Below are positions 18,769 to 28,419 of a DNA stretch of 64,000 bases, piece after piece. This stretch comes from Prolixibacter denitrificans (lineage in GTDB: Bacteria; Bacteroidota; Bacteroidia; Bacteroidales; Prolixibacteraceae). The stretch is from the NCBI RefSeq assembly GCF_003014495.1, contig NZ_PYGC01000008.1, positions 124,001 through 188,000 on the forward strand. Direction: 5' to 3'. The notes under the pieces are model-generated. The model saw only the letters and a list, made by a program, of their open reading frames with translations. It was not told the DNA's origin and made no database searches. The number at the start of each line of letters is the position of its first letter. The first letter of the stretch is position 1. The position numbers were made by a program, and so were the translations under genes.

Positions 18769-20301
18769 TTACAATGTTATACCTGATTTGAAAATGGCCA
18801 TTTCGCGGAAACCGCTTTTCTCGTGATTCAGCTTTTCGCCGCTGGCCACGTTGATGATATATTGTACAAAATCTTCCAGAAGTTCGTCCATTGGTTTCCC
18901 GTTGACCAGCTCACCCGCATTGAAATCGATCCAATGCTTTTTCTTCTCGTAAATGGGCGTATTGGTCGAGATTTTCATGGTCGGAATGAAACTCCCGAAA
19001 GGAGTTCCGCGTCCGGTGGTAAACAACACCATCTGACATCCGCTAAAACCAAGTGCCGACGTCGCCACCAAATCGTTTCCTGGCGCAGATAAGAGGTTGA
19101 GACCTTTCTTGCTCAACGGTTCGCCGTATTTCAGCACATCTGCAATGGTTGCATTCCCACCTTTTTGGGTACACCCCAGCGATTTTTCTTCCAGCGTTGT
19201 TATTCCGCCGGCTTTATTTCCGGGAGAAGGATTTTCATAAACCGGCTGATTATGCGATGTGAAGTAATCTTTGAAATCGTTGATTAAACTGACGGTCTTA
19301 TCGAATATAATACTGTTTTCAGCCCGCTCCATCAATTGCTTTTCGGCGCCAAACATTTCCGGTACTTCCGTGAGAATAGTAGTTCCGCCGGAAGCGGTCA
19401 GGAAATCGGAGAAAGCGCCCAACAACGGGTTCGCGGTGATGCCGGAAAAACCATCGGAGCCGCCACATTTCAGGCCGATGTTTAGTTCAGAAACGGGAAC
19501 TTCTTCTCGTTGATCATGGCGCATGATTTCATAGAGCTCCTTCAGGATTTTTACTCCTTCTTCGATTTCATCCTCGACCGCCTGTGCTTTCAGGAAACGA
19601 ACACGCTCTTCATCGAAATCGCCCAGCGACTCCCGGAATTCTTCCATCTGCAAATTTTCGCAACCCAGGCTGAGAACCAACACACCACCGGCATTCGGGT
19701 GTTTGGCCATATTCCCCAATACCTTACGCGTATTGGCATGGTCGTCGCCCAACTGAGAACAACCGTAGTTGTGCTTGAAAACCTGGACCGCATCGATATC
19801 ATCCGGCTGAACTTCCGATTTGAAGATGTCCAGAATCTGCTGAGCCTGCCCATTCACGCAGCCAACCGTCGGGATGATCCAGAGTTCGTTTCGGATACCG
19901 GCTTTGCCGTTTTTCCGCAGGTAGCCTTTAAACGTGCGGGACGAATCGCCTTCTGCAACTCTCCTGAAATTGGGATAGTACTCGTATTCCAGGTTTCCCG
20001 ACAGGTTGGTTTTAAGGTTATGCGAGTGAATATGTTCGCCGGCTTCAATCGTAGCGGTGGCGTGTCCAATGGGTTCGCCATACTTCAGAATCCATTCGTC
20101 GGGTTCGATTTTCCGGACTGCGATTTTGTGACCGGCCGGAATTTCCTGCAACGTAGTTATCAGTTGGCCGTCAACTTCCAGCTGCTCACCGGAGGTCAAC
20201 GGATTCAGGCAAACAACAACATTGTCTTTGGGCGATATGCGAATAAATTTTTCCATCTCTCTTTTGGCTAAAGCCGGAATTGCTCCCGGCCTTTCATTCA
20301 T
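18769..20301 (-). CDS. uxaA: Altronate dehydratase
   Basis: A UxaA-family dehydratase that converts D-altronate to 2-keto-3-deoxygluconate. The N-terminal SAF domain (DNVVVCLNPLTSGEQLEV, HKIAVRKIEPDEWILKYGEPIGHATATI) precedes the large catalytic domain with conserved NYGCSQLGDDH, LKCGGSDGFSGITANPL and FTTGRGTPFGSFIPT. The ATG at 20301 lies 23 nt after the uxaB stop. An alternative ATG at 20256 (MEKFIRISPKDNV) matches the usual family N-terminus better and may be the true start. It forms an operon with uxaB and is closed by the terminator at 18713-18750. Confidence 0.93.
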   Translation of the reverse strand: MNERPGAIPALAKREMEKFIRISPKDNVVVCLNPLTSGEQLEVDGQLITTLQEIPAGHKIAVRKIEPDEWILKYGEPIGHATATIEAGEHIHSHNLKTNLSGNLEYEYYPNFRRVAEGDSSRTFKGYLRKNGKAGIRNELWIIPTVGCVNGQAQQILDIFKSEVQPDDIDAVQVFKHNYGCSQLGDDHANTRKVLGNMAKHPNAGGVLVLSLGCENLQMEEFRESLGDFDEERVRFLKAQAVEDEIEEGVKILKELYEIMRHDQREEVPVSELNIGLKCGGSDGFSGITANPLLGAFSDFLTASGGTTILTEVPEMFGAEKQLMERAENSIIFDKTVSLINDFKDYFTSHNQPVYENPSPGNKAGGITTLEEKSLGCTQKGGNATIADVLKYGEPLSKKGLNLLSAPGNDLVATSALGFSGCQMVLFTTGRGTPFGSFIPTMKISTNTPIYEKKKHWIDFNAGELVNGKPMDELLEDFVQYIINVASGEKLNHEKSGFREMAIFKSGITL

Positions 20302-20324
20302 CACAATAAAATTCAGGTGTACGC

Positions 20325-21806
20325 TTAAGCAACTTTCTTTTCGGGATTTTTCTTTCCCAAAACCGATTTCACCGCCTGCTTCATGCCGGCCTTTTCAATC
20401 AGGTAGAGGTAACCGGCTACGGCTTCGGTGAGGCCGGAAACCTGGTTCAAATCCTGTTTCCAGAGTTGTTTCAGATTGAGCACTTTGCTCGTTAGCTGGT
20501 GCATTCCTTCTGGCGTACCGTCATATGCGTCCCACACTTCGCGGTAGAAATCCAGAATCCATTGGTCGTCGTTCAGCGTGTAAGCAACGCCATCGACACT
20601 GCCTTTGTAGTATGCGATGGAGGCTGCCAGCGAGAAAACCAGTTTTTGCGGCAAACGACCCTCTTTTTCGAAATAGTCGAGCAGTGAAGGCAGGTTGCGG
20701 GTTTCCCATTTTGACATGGCGTTGAGCGCAATGCTTTTCCATTCGTGGCGGATATACGGATTATAGAAACGTTCCAGAATTTTGGTGGCAAACGCTTCCA
20801 GTTCATTTCGGTTTCCAGGAATACCGGTGAGAATCTCCTCGTAAACCATTTCTTTCATGAACCGGCCGATTTCGAGATTTTCGATGCTTTCGCGAACGGT
20901 TGGCAGTCCATACAGCAACGACGTTGCAAAGCTTCCGGTGTGGCAGCCGTTCAGCACACGTACCTTCTGTTCGCGGTAGCGGGTCATGTCTTTCACGAAT
21001 TTCACCTCAAGACCAGCTTCCTGTGCCGGAAATTCTTTTTGCACCCATTCCGGTCCTTCGATGACCCATAGGTGAAAATATTCGGCTTCGGTTACCAGAT
21101 TATCTTCGTAGCCCAGCTCTTCCTGAATTTCCTTGATGTTTTCCTTCGGAAATCCGGGAACGATGCGGTCGACCAGTGAATTGCAGAAAGCACATGAAGT
21201 TTCCACCCAGTCGATGAATTCGACTTCCAGTTTCCAGTTTTCGGCGTGCTGTAACACGTATTTCTTGAGGAAATCGGCATTGCGGTCAATCAGCTCGCAG
21301 GCGATGATGATTAATCCTTTTGACGGATCGCCTTCGAATGTTTTAAAACGCTGGTAGAGCAGCGCCGTCATTTTTCCCGGGAAGGATTTCTGCGGCTGCA
21401 TGTCCAGCTGGTCGTTTTCATCGAATACAATGCCCGCCTCGGTTGTGTTGGAAATAACGAAACGGAGTTCGGGATTATCAATCACTTCCCGGTAGGAATC
21501 GAAATCGGTATATGGGTTGATGCCCCGGTTGATGCAGTCAATTAGCTCGGCTTCTTTTACCGGCTGACCGTTTTTCATTCCTTTCAGGCAGACATGATAC
21601 AGGCCATCCTGGGCGTTCAGCATGTCAACCATGCCGCGCTCGATGGGTTGAACAACTGTAATTCCGGAGTTGAAACCGACGGTTTTGTTCATTCGGTTCA
21701 CCATCCAATCGGTGAAGGAGCGAAGGAAATTGCCTTCTCCAAATTGTAAGATCCTTTCGGGATAAGCTGGAAGATTGGTTACATTACTGCGGTTCAGTGT
21801 CTTCAT
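20325..21806 (-). CDS. uxaB: Tagaturonate reductase (altronate oxidoreductase)
   Basis: A 493-residue mannitol-dehydrogenase-family enzyme that reduces D-tagaturonate to D-altronate with NADH. The N-terminal Rossmann part (LQFGEGNFLRSFTDWMVNRM) and the family block VRVLNGCHTGSFATSLLYG (about 281-299) are intact. The C-terminal ends in Lys-rich KSVLGKKNPEKKVA. It is first in an operon with uxaA. Two near-identical palindromic operators lie 23-70 nt upstream and match sites at the lacI/uxaE locus 25 kb away, so co-regulation with the rest of the uronate pathway is likely. Confidence 0.94.
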   Translation of the reverse strand: MKTLNRSNVTNLPAYPERILQFGEGNFLRSFTDWMVNRMNKTVGFNSGITVVQPIERGMVDMLNAQDGLYHVCLKGMKNGQPVKEAELIDCINRGINPYTDFDSYREVIDNPELRFVISNTTEAGIVFDENDQLDMQPQKSFPGKMTALLYQRFKTFEGDPSKGLIIIACELIDRNADFLKKYVLQHAENWKLEVEFIDWVETSCAFCNSLVDRIVPGFPKENIKEIQEELGYEDNLVTEAEYFHLWVIEGPEWVQKEFPAQEAGLEVKFVKDMTRYREQKVRVLNGCHTGSFATSLLYGLPTVRESIENLEIGRFMKEMVYEEILTGIPGNRNELEAFATKILERFYNPYIRHEWKSIALNAMSKWETRNLPSLLDYFEKEGRLPQKLVFSLAASIAYYKGSVDGVAYTLNDDQWILDFYREVWDAYDGTPEGMHQLTSKVLNLKQLWKQDLNQVSGLTEAVAGYLYLIEKAGMKQAVKSVLGKKNPEKKVA

Positions 21807-21828
21807 TTTCTTCTTGATTTATTGATCT

Positions 21829-21842
21829 CGTGTTCGTACACG
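21829..21842. promoter_or_regulatory. LacI-type operator, site 1 upstream of uxaB
   Basis: CGTGTTCGTACACG, with arms CGTGT/ACACG and a 4-nt centre, 23-36 nt upstream of the uxaB ATG. It has the same core as the sites at 21863, 47145 and 47237. It is probably bound by the LacI regulator at 46022-47080 (inference). Confidence 0.6.
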
Positions 21843-21862
21843 GAATGTCGTTTTAAAAAATC

Positions 21863-21876
21863 CGTGTTCGCACACG
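21863..21876. promoter_or_regulatory. LacI-type operator, site 2 upstream of uxaB
   Basis: CGTGTTCGCACACG, identical to site 1 except for one central base, with 34 bp between the site centres (about three helical turns), so paired occupancy or looping is possible. A minus-strand TACTTTAG lies 14-21 nt further upstream and could be the -7 box. Confidence 0.6.
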
Positions 21877-22067
21877 GATTCGGGCGCTAAAGTATGAATT
21901 TATGTTATTGGTTCGTCATTAAAATTTTTCGATCGATTGTATTTTTCTGTATATCAAATATTTGTGAACAACAATTAATGATAAGTTAATCTAGTTGTGC
22001 CCGATAAAGGGCTAATTCGTTAAGCGGAAGCATATTATTTCTAAATTAGGAGTAGAAATCAGACGAA

Positions 22068-22604
22068 ATGGTTTATGTTTTGACAGGTGGTCCCGGGTTT
22101 GGAAAAACCTTGTTGGCTGAAAAGCTGGCAGAAAGAGGTTACCGGATTGGGCACGAAACAGCACGGGCATTGATAGAAGAAGAGCAGAAGCGTAATGGAG
22201 AGATATTACCCTGGCGGAATTCCTTGGAATTCGAACGTCGGGTGATGGAAGCGCGTATTCGGTTCCTGGAAGAGACCCCGGAAGAGGAGATTGCTTTTGC
22301 CGACAGGGGGTTACTGGATCAGGCAGCATTTTCGTACTACAAAGGAAAGGCGGTTTCCGACTCGTTGACGTTTGCCATTAAAAAACATCGGTATGCCACA
22401 ACTGTTTTTATTGCGCCTCCCTGGAAGGAAATTTATCAGACGGATGCCGTTCGAAAAGAGACTTTTTACGAGGCTTTCCGCATTCACGAATGTGTTGTAA
22501 AAGCCTACCGGGAAAACGGCTATCGCTTGGTCGAACTCCCGAAAGTGGCGGTTGAGGAGCGACTGCAATTTGTATTGGATTATGTTGCTACACGTTCTGA
22601 ATGA
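22068..22604 (+). CDS. Small AAA-type P-loop ATPase (AAA_28-like)
   Basis: A 178-residue P-loop protein. Walker A is TGGPGFGKTLLAEKL at residues 6-20. IAFADRGLLDQAAF provides a Walker B-like/LID region of the type seen in nucleotide or metabolite kinases. The family (AAA_28, ATP/GTP-binding) is widespread and of unknown role; a small-molecule kinase is possible. The final codons overlap a possible ATG of the next gene by 4 nt (22601-22604), though I place that gene's start later. No pathway link can be read from the neighbours. Confidence 0.8.
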   Translation: MVYVLTGGPGFGKTLLAEKLAERGYRIGHETARALIEEEQKRNGEILPWRNSLEFERRVMEARIRFLEETPEEEIAFADRGLLDQAAFSYYKGKAVSDSLTFAIKKHRYATTVFIAPPWKEIYQTDAVRKETFYEAFRIHECVVKAYRENGYRLVELPKVAVEERLQFVLDYVATRSE

Positions 22605-22651
22605 TGAGTTCCAGTTACTATTCGAGATACTTAACTACAAAAATACAGCGT

Positions 22652-23443
22652 ATGAAACGAACTGATCGCCGGGAATTTTTGAAGAAAACAGCTTTGAGTG
22701 CCGGAGCACTGGCAGCCATTCCGGGAATTATCGGGGCAACCGTCAAATCTACAGATGCGCAGGTCGAAACTGAAATTTTATCGGAAGTCTTTCTGAAGAA
22801 GAATGATGTGATCGTCTTTCAAGGCGATTCGATTACGGATTTTTGGAGGGACAAAAAAGATCAACGCCCGAATGATCCCTTGGGATTTGGCCCGGGATAT
22901 GTTTTCCTGGCTGCATCCACCTTGCTCGATCATTTTGCCGAAAAACACCTGACTATTTACAACCGGGGAATTAGCGGGAACAAAGTTTTCCAACTGGCCG
23001 ACCGGTGGGAAAAAGACTGTCTGGAACTGAACCCGAGGTTACTCTCGATTCTCATCGGCGTGAACGATTACTGGCACATGCACAATGGAAAATACGACGG
23101 TACAATCGAAACTTACGAGAATGATTATCGTGCTTTGCTGAAACGAACCAAAGCTGCTTTACCGGATGTGAAGCTGGTGATTGGTGAGCCTTTCGCAGTT
23201 TTGGGCGGTAGTGCCGTTGACGATAGCTGGTTTCCGGCTTTTGATGCCTACCGGAAAGTGGCCCGCAAACTGGCCAAAGAGTTCGACGCGATTTTCATTC
23301 CGTACCAATCGGTTTTCGATGAAGCATCGAAGCGGGTGGGGCCGAAGTACTGGACGGCTGACGGTGTGCATCCTTCCGTGGCTGGTTGTCATTTGATGGC
23401 TGCCGCGTGGCTGAAATCGGTATTTGGGATGGAACAAGGATGA
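22652..23443 (+). CDS. Exported SGNH/GDSL-family hydrolase with Tat signal
   Basis: A 263-residue SGNH hydrolase (esterase or carbohydrate deacetylase type). The ATG at 22652 gives a twin-arginine signal (TDRREFLKKTALSAGALAAIP); an upstream ATG at 22601 would bury this signal behind 17 residues. Catalytic blocks are visible: GDSIT (Ser nucleophile), NRGISGNKV (Gly), GVNDYW (Asn) and DGVHPSVAG (Asp-His). Members commonly remove acetyl groups from polysaccharides. The substrate is not shown by the context. A bidirectional terminator follows. Confidence 0.88.
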   Translation: MKRTDRREFLKKTALSAGALAAIPGIIGATVKSTDAQVETEILSEVFLKKNDVIVFQGDSITDFWRDKKDQRPNDPLGFGPGYVFLAASTLLDHFAEKHLTIYNRGISGNKVFQLADRWEKDCLELNPRLLSILIGVNDYWHMHNGKYDGTIETYENDYRALLKRTKAALPDVKLVIGEPFAVLGGSAVDDSWFPAFDAYRKVARKLAKEFDAIFIPYQSVFDEASKRVGPKYWTADGVHPSVAGCHLMAAAWLKSVFGMEQG

Positions 23444-23464
23444 TACAATATTTCCTGAAATAAA

Positions 23465-23493
23465 AAATCCCCGGCCAAAACGACCGGGGATTT
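23465..23493. terminator. Bidirectional terminator between the SGNH hydrolase and transketolase
   Basis: 10-bp inverted repeat AAATCCCCGG (23465-23474) / CCGGGGATTT (23484-23493) with A- and T-rich flanks on both sides, between convergent genes. Confidence 0.88.
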
Positions 23494-23513
23494 CCATTGG
23501 TAACAAGTGCAAG

Positions 23514-25544
23514 TTATTTTCCAAGGAATATTTTTACTTGTTTGTATACGTTCTCTCCGTTGAAGCCCAACTCTTCGTCGAGCACCGTGTAAGGCGCCGA
23601 GAATCCAAACGAGTTGAGTCCCCAAACTGCACCGGCGTCTCCAACCAGTCCTTTCAGGGTAACCGGCAAACCAGCCGTCATACCGAATTTCGGTACGTTA
23701 ACCGGAAGTACTTCTTCCTGGTAAGCTTTCTCCTGATTGCGGAAAAGACCTTCGGAAGGTACGGAAACCACACGAACTTTCAAACCGTCGCGCTCACGCA
23801 GCAGAGCGGCACCGTCGACTAGTGTCGCAACTTCGGAACCTGAAGCCAGCAGGATAACATCCGGGTTGGCGTCGTTCTCAACAATGTATGCACCTTTTTC
23901 AGCCTGCAGCGCGTCTGTGTAACGGTCGCTGTTGGCCGGCAGGTCTTTTATATTCTGACGAGACAAAATCAATGCAGTCGGTGTATCTGTATTCTCGAGG
24001 GCCATTTTCCATGATACCGTTGTTTCGGGACCATCGGCGGGACGAAGAACCAACATCGAGTTGTCGCCGTGGTGATTTTTCAACTGCTCGAGCAGACGAA
24101 TTTGAGCTTCCTGTTCCACCGGCTGGTGAGTAGGACCGTCTTCGCCTACGCGGAATGCGTCGTGTGTCCAAACATATTTGACCGGAAGTTCCATCAGCGC
24201 AGCCAAACGAACGGCGGGCTTCATGTAGTCGGAGAACACGAAGAAGGTTCCGCACACCGGAATCACACCACCGTGAAGTGCCAGACCGTTCATTACACAA
24301 GCCATGGTCAATTCGGAAACACCTGCCTGCAGGAACGCTCCGGTGAAGTCGTTCTTGGCAAACGGATGGGTCTTTTTCAGGAAGCCATCGGTTTTGTCGG
24401 AGTTCGACAAGTCAGCCGAAGCCACAATCATGTTTTCAACCTGATCAGCGAAAGCGGCCAAAACAGTACCTGATGCAGCACGGGTTGCCGTGTTGGCTTT
24501 TTGTTCCAGTGCGGCAAAATCGAATTCAGGAATGTCACCGGAAAGGAAGCTTTCCAGTTTCTCGGCTAATTCAGGATTGGCTTTTTCCCATTTTTCTTTC
24601 TCTGCTTCGAACTCTTTTACCCATTGGCGCAATTCCTCCTGACGTTTTTTATAAAGCTCTTCTACTTCGGGGAAAATTTGGAATGGCTCCTTCGGATCGC
24701 CACCCAGGTTTTCGATGGTTTTGTCGAGCGAAGCACCGGCTGCCGAAAGCGGTTGCCCGTGAGTAGAAACTTTGCGCTCGAAACTATCGCCGCCATCGGT
24801 TACAGCACCTTTACCCATAATGGTTTTACCAATGATGAGCGTGGGCTTTTCTTTTTCTTCGGTGGCAATTTTCAACGCACCGCGGATGGCTTCTGTGTCG
24901 TTTCCTTCGATGGTCAGTACTTTCCATCCCCAGGCTTCGTATTTTTTTGCTGTATCTTCAGTTGTTACTTCATCGGTTTCGGAAGAGAGCTGAATATCGT
25001 TCGAATCGTAGAACATAATCAGGTTGCTCAATCCGAGGAAACCGGCCAGACGACCTGCTCCCTGCGAAACTTCTTCCTGGATACCACCATCAGAGATGAA
25101 AGAAAAAGTTTTATGTGACATCCATTCGCCAAACCTTGCGGAGAGGAATCGTTCTGCAATAGCAGCTCCAACGGCCATGGTGTGTCCCTGTCCCAGCGGT
25201 CCGGAAGTGTTTTCCACCCCCCGCTCAGTATCCAGTTCCGGGTGACCCGGAGTAACTGAACCCCACTGACGGAAGTTCTTCAGATCTTCCATGGAGAATT
25301 TTCCCGAGAGGGCCAGAACAGAATAAAGCATGGGAGACATGTGACCGGGATCGAGGAAGAAACGATCGCGGAACGGCCAGCTCATGTCGTCCGGATTGTA
25401 TTTTAAGAATTCAGAATACAAAATATTTGCATAATCAGCTCCGCCCATAGCACCGCCAGGGTGACCTGAATTTGCTTTGTCGACCATGGCGGCCGATAAA
25501 ATCCGAATGTTGTCTGCTGCTTTATTGGTTAAATTGTTCTTCAT
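23514..25544 (-). CDS. tkt: Transketolase
   Basis: A 676-residue thiamine-diphosphate enzyme of the non-oxidative pentose phosphate pathway. Conserved blocks are NSGHPGGAMGGADYANIL near the N-terminus, GPLGQGHTMAVGAAIAER, the TPP pyrophosphate region TFSFISDGGIQEEVSQGAG (in place of the common GDG...N form but keeping the Asp), the Pyr-domain Glu region, and the late THDAFRVGEDGPTHQPVEQ. Length is standard. It is probably monocistronic: there is a terminator on its 3' side and another 135 nt upstream of its start. Confidence 0.95.
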   Translation of the reverse strand: MKNNLTNKAADNIRILSAAMVDKANSGHPGGAMGGADYANILYSEFLKYNPDDMSWPFRDRFFLDPGHMSPMLYSVLALSGKFSMEDLKNFRQWGSVTPGHPELDTERGVENTSGPLGQGHTMAVGAAIAERFLSARFGEWMSHKTFSFISDGGIQEEVSQGAGRLAGFLGLSNLIMFYDSNDIQLSSETDEVTTEDTAKKYEAWGWKVLTIEGNDTEAIRGALKIATEEKEKPTLIIGKTIMGKGAVTDGGDSFERKVSTHGQPLSAAGASLDKTIENLGGDPKEPFQIFPEVEELYKKRQEELRQWVKEFEAEKEKWEKANPELAEKLESFLSGDIPEFDFAALEQKANTATRAASGTVLAAFADQVENMIVASADLSNSDKTDGFLKKTHPFAKNDFTGAFLQAGVSELTMACVMNGLALHGGVIPVCGTFFVFSDYMKPAVRLAALMELPVKYVWTHDAFRVGEDGPTHQPVEQEAQIRLLEQLKNHHGDNSMLVLRPADGPETTVSWKMALENTDTPTALILSRQNIKDLPANSDRYTDALQAEKGAYIVENDANPDVILLASGSEVATLVDGAALLRERDGLKVRVVSVPSEGLFRNQEKAYQEEVLPVNVPKFGMTAGLPVTLKGLVGDAGAVWGLNSFGFSAPYTVLDEELGFNGENVYKQVKIFLGK

Positions 25545-25678
25545 CTGGTTGTGATTAAAATATTTTCGACGTAAAAATAGAAATTTTTGATTAGTAAAAC
25601 GGCAACAATAGGTGTAAAAAATACACTTTCATTATTTACCTTCTGCAAACTGATTTACATCTGAGTTTGTATAAAAAG

Positions 25679-25716
25679 AAACACCCCAGAACCAGTAAGG
25701 TTTGGAGTGTTTTTTT
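25679..25716. terminator. Terminator downstream of serA (imperfect, bidirectional)
   Basis: Imperfect stem ACACCCCAGAACC (25681-25693) / GGTTTGGAGTGT (25699-25710) with one mismatch and one bulged A. It is followed by T7 on the plus strand and TTTCTTTTT on the minus strand, 20-57 nt beyond the serA stop. Confidence 0.7.
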
Positions 25717-25735
25717 ATCTAAATATTAAAGATTG

Positions 25736-26914
25736 TTATTTCTGTCCGGGAAGAACGCGAACCAGGAAGATGCCTTCAATCTCGCGAAGTTTGTCACTCA
25801 CTTCAGGATCCAGCTCATTCCGGTCGATATCGATGATGTTGTAGGCAATGCCGTTGCGGTTGCGGTTCATCATATCGGCAATGTTCACGCCGTAACCTGC
25901 CAGCAATGTTGAGATCTGGCTCACCATATTCGGAACGTTCTTGTTGGCGATGAGAATGCGGGCGCCTCCGTTGCGGTTCATCGCTACATCGGGGAAGTTC
26001 ACCGAGTTGCGGATGTTCCCGTTTTCGAGGTAGTCGCGAACTTCACGCACGGCCATTACCGCGCAGTTGGTTTCCGATTCCTGCGTAGAAGCACCCAGGT
26101 GAGGAATGGCAATTACATTCTTCATGTTCAGAACGTCGGCATCCGGGAAGTCGGTTACATACCAACCTACTTTTCCGCTTTCGAGTGCCGGTTTCAGATC
26201 GGCGTTGGAAACCAGTCCGCCACGGGCGAAGTTCAGGATGCGTACACCGTCCTTCATCATGGCGATTTTTTCGGCATCGATGAAGTTTTTGGTTTTGTCC
26301 ATCAACGGAATCTGCAGCGTTACGTAATCGGCTTGCGCCAACAGCGCTTCAATACTTTCGGCACGCGCAATGTTCTGGTTCAACTCCCATGCATGCTCAA
26401 CAGAGATATACGGGTCAAAACCAATCACGTTCATGTCCAGTGCTTCAGCAGCATTTGCTACCATAACACCGATTGCCCCCAATCCGATGATCGCCAGTGT
26501 TTTTCCTTTGATTTCGTTACCGGCGAAGTTCGATTTTCCTTTTTCGACCATGGGAGCGACATTATTGCCTTCTCCCTTCAAGGTCTTGGCCCACTCAATT
26601 CCACCGGCAATGTTCCGGGACGAAAGCAGCATACCGGCAATTACCAGTTCTTTTACCGCGTTGGCGTTGGCACCCGGGGTATTGAATACAACAATGCCTT
26701 TGTCGGTGCATTTATCAATCGGGATGTTATTTACTCCGGCTCCGGCACGGGCAATGGCTTTCAGGGATGATGGAAGCTCCATATCGTGCATTTTGAAACT
26801 GCGGAGCACGATGCCTTCCGGTTCGGTTACTTCGCCGCCTACTTCGTAAGCGTCAGCCGGAAAGAGTTTTAACCCTTTTTCGTCAATCTTGTTCAGTGTC
26901 TGAATTTTGTACAT
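25736..26914 (-). CDS. serA: D-3-phosphoglycerate dehydrogenase
   Basis: A 392-residue D-isomer 2-hydroxyacid dehydrogenase with a C-terminal ACT-type domain (about 320-392; ARILIANKNVPNMVSQIST and GIAYNIIDIDR), which fits the first enzyme of serine synthesis with serine feedback sensing. The NAD site is TLAIIGLGAIGVMVANAA. Catalytic Arg lies in LNFARGGLVSN, a Glu follows, and His lies in IPHLGASTQESE. It is a single-gene unit flanked by its terminator and the oppositely ended gntP region. Confidence 0.92.
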   Translation of the reverse strand: MYKIQTLNKIDEKGLKLFPADAYEVGGEVTEPEGIVLRSFKMHDMELPSSLKAIARAGAGVNNIPIDKCTDKGIVVFNTPGANANAVKELVIAGMLLSSRNIAGGIEWAKTLKGEGNNVAPMVEKGKSNFAGNEIKGKTLAIIGLGAIGVMVANAAEALDMNVIGFDPYISVEHAWELNQNIARAESIEALLAQADYVTLQIPLMDKTKNFIDAEKIAMMKDGVRILNFARGGLVSNADLKPALESGKVGWYVTDFPDADVLNMKNVIAIPHLGASTQESETNCAVMAVREVRDYLENGNIRNSVNFPDVAMNRNGGARILIANKNVPNMVSQISTLLAGYGVNIADMMNRNRNGIAYNIIDIDRNELDPEVSDKLREIEGIFLVRVLPGQK

Positions 26915-27028
26915 GTTGCGTGGTGTTTTGTGGGACGTATTTTACTGTGGAATGACAAAGGTCATAAAAAGAATGGAATCATTTAAGTGATTATTCGGAT
27001 AAATATCCATCCTTAAGAATTTTTTTAC

Positions 27029-28384
27029 CTACACGAAGAAACTCAATCCAAGGCTGAGGACTAATCCCGAAACCGAGATGATGGTTTCCATCACGGTCCA
27101 TGACCGGAGCGTCTGTTTTTCGTCGATGCCGAAGTATTTTCCTACCAGCCAAAAACCGCTATCGTTGACATGGGACAGGATGGTGGCTCCCGCTGCAATG
27201 GAAAGCACAATGAGTGCACGATGTGGAGCCGAAAGGTCGAAAACTTCCAGCACAGGTGCCATGATACCGGCTGCCGTGATCATCGCAACGGTTGAGCTTC
27301 CCTGTGTCACGCGAACAACTGCTGCCAGCAACCAGGCTAGGAGCAATGGCGGAAGAGCCGAGTTGGCGATGGAATGGGCCAGCATTTTTCCAATCCCGGA
27401 GTCGATGAGCACTTGCTTGAATACTCCGCCTGCTCCGGTAATCAGGATGATGATGCCGGCGGGGCCAAGCGCTTTGGTACTGATGTCGAGCAACTCTTTT
27501 CCGGAAACGCCTCTTTTCGTTCCCAGAAAATAGAGTGAGAGCAACGTTGCCAGGGTTAATGCGGTGAAAGGATGTCCCAGGAAACTGATAATATCGGTTG
27601 TTGTGCTGGCAGCGATGATTTTTTTGCTGACTAAAACACCGGAGATGGTGTTGACCAGAATGAGTAACAATGGAACGCCAATCAGCGCGGCAATGATGCC
27701 AAAGTTGGGCAACTGGCTGGTATCAGTATGCTTCTCATCTTCCTGCAAAAAAGCGGGAGGAGAGGCCGTGATTCGTTTACTGATGAATTTTCCGAACACT
27801 GGTCCGGCAATGATAGCGGTAGGCAACCCAACTATGAAACCAAGCAGGATGACCCAGCCCAGGTTGGCACCAACAATCTCGGCCACAGCCACCGGGCCCG
27901 GAGTAGGCGGAATAAAGCTGTGTGTAACCGCCAGACCCGCTAAAAGAGGAATTCCGTAATACAATACAGGTCGCCCTGTATCCCGCGAAAGCGCGTAAAC
28001 GATGGGGACCAGAATGATGAAACCGACATCGAAGAAAACCGGGATGGCAACGATGAAGCCGGTTAGCACCATAGCCCATGAAGCACGTTCGTATCCAAAT
28101 TTACCGACCAGGTAATGGGCCAGTGAACGGGCCCCTCCGCTGTGTTCCAGCAATGCTCCGAAAATGGCGCCAAGGCCAACAACAGTTGCGACAAAACCGA
28201 GTGTTCCGCCCATCCCGTTCTGGATACTTTCCAGCACTTTGTCGGGTTTCATGCCGGTGGCCAGACCGACATACATGCTCGTAACGATGAGCGCGATGAA
28301 CGCATTGATTTTGAATCGGAGGACAAGTAACAACAGTAAGGCAACCGCCGAGATGACAATCGCCAGAAGCATCAACTGGCTCAT
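27029..28384 (-). CDS. GntP-family gluconate:H+ symporter
   Basis: A 451-residue polytopic protein of the GntP family (gluconate, L-idonate or related sugar acids). About 12 hydrophobic segments are visible, with family blocks GMGGTLGFVATVVGLGAIFGALLEHSGGA (two parts: GMGGTLGFVATVVGLG, ALLEHSGGAR), HSFIPPTPGPVAVAE, VRVTQGSSTVAMITAAGI and HVNDSGFWLVGKYFGI. No gluconate kinase is adjacent; the nearest related genes are serA and, at 38.5 kb, gnd. The substrate remains open: a hydroxy acid or sugar acid. Confidence 0.92.
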   Translation of the reverse strand: MSQLMLLAIVISAVALLLLLVLRFKINAFIALIVTSMYVGLATGMKPDKVLESIQNGMGGTLGFVATVVGLGAIFGALLEHSGGARSLAHYLVGKFGYERASWAMVLTGFIVAIPVFFDVGFIILVPIVYALSRDTGRPVLYYGIPLLAGLAVTHSFIPPTPGPVAVAEIVGANLGWVILLGFIVGLPTAIIAGPVFGKFISKRITASPPAFLQEDEKHTDTSQLPNFGIIAALIGVPLLLILVNTISGVLVSKKIIAASTTTDIISFLGHPFTALTLATLLSLYFLGTKRGVSGKELLDISTKALGPAGIIILITGAGGVFKQVLIDSGIGKMLAHSIANSALPPLLLAWLLAAVVRVTQGSSTVAMITAAGIMAPVLEVFDLSAPHRALIVLSIAAGATILSHVNDSGFWLVGKYFGIDEKQTLRSWTVMETIISVSGLVLSLGLSFFV

Positions 28385-28419
28385 AGATTTTGGTTTATCG
28401 GATTGTGAATCGCTTTCTG

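Noticed and set aside
22601-22651. Earlier start for the SGNH hydrolase, overlapping the ATPase stop
   Set aside because: It would place 17 odd residues in front of the twin-arginine signal, which should be at the N-terminus.
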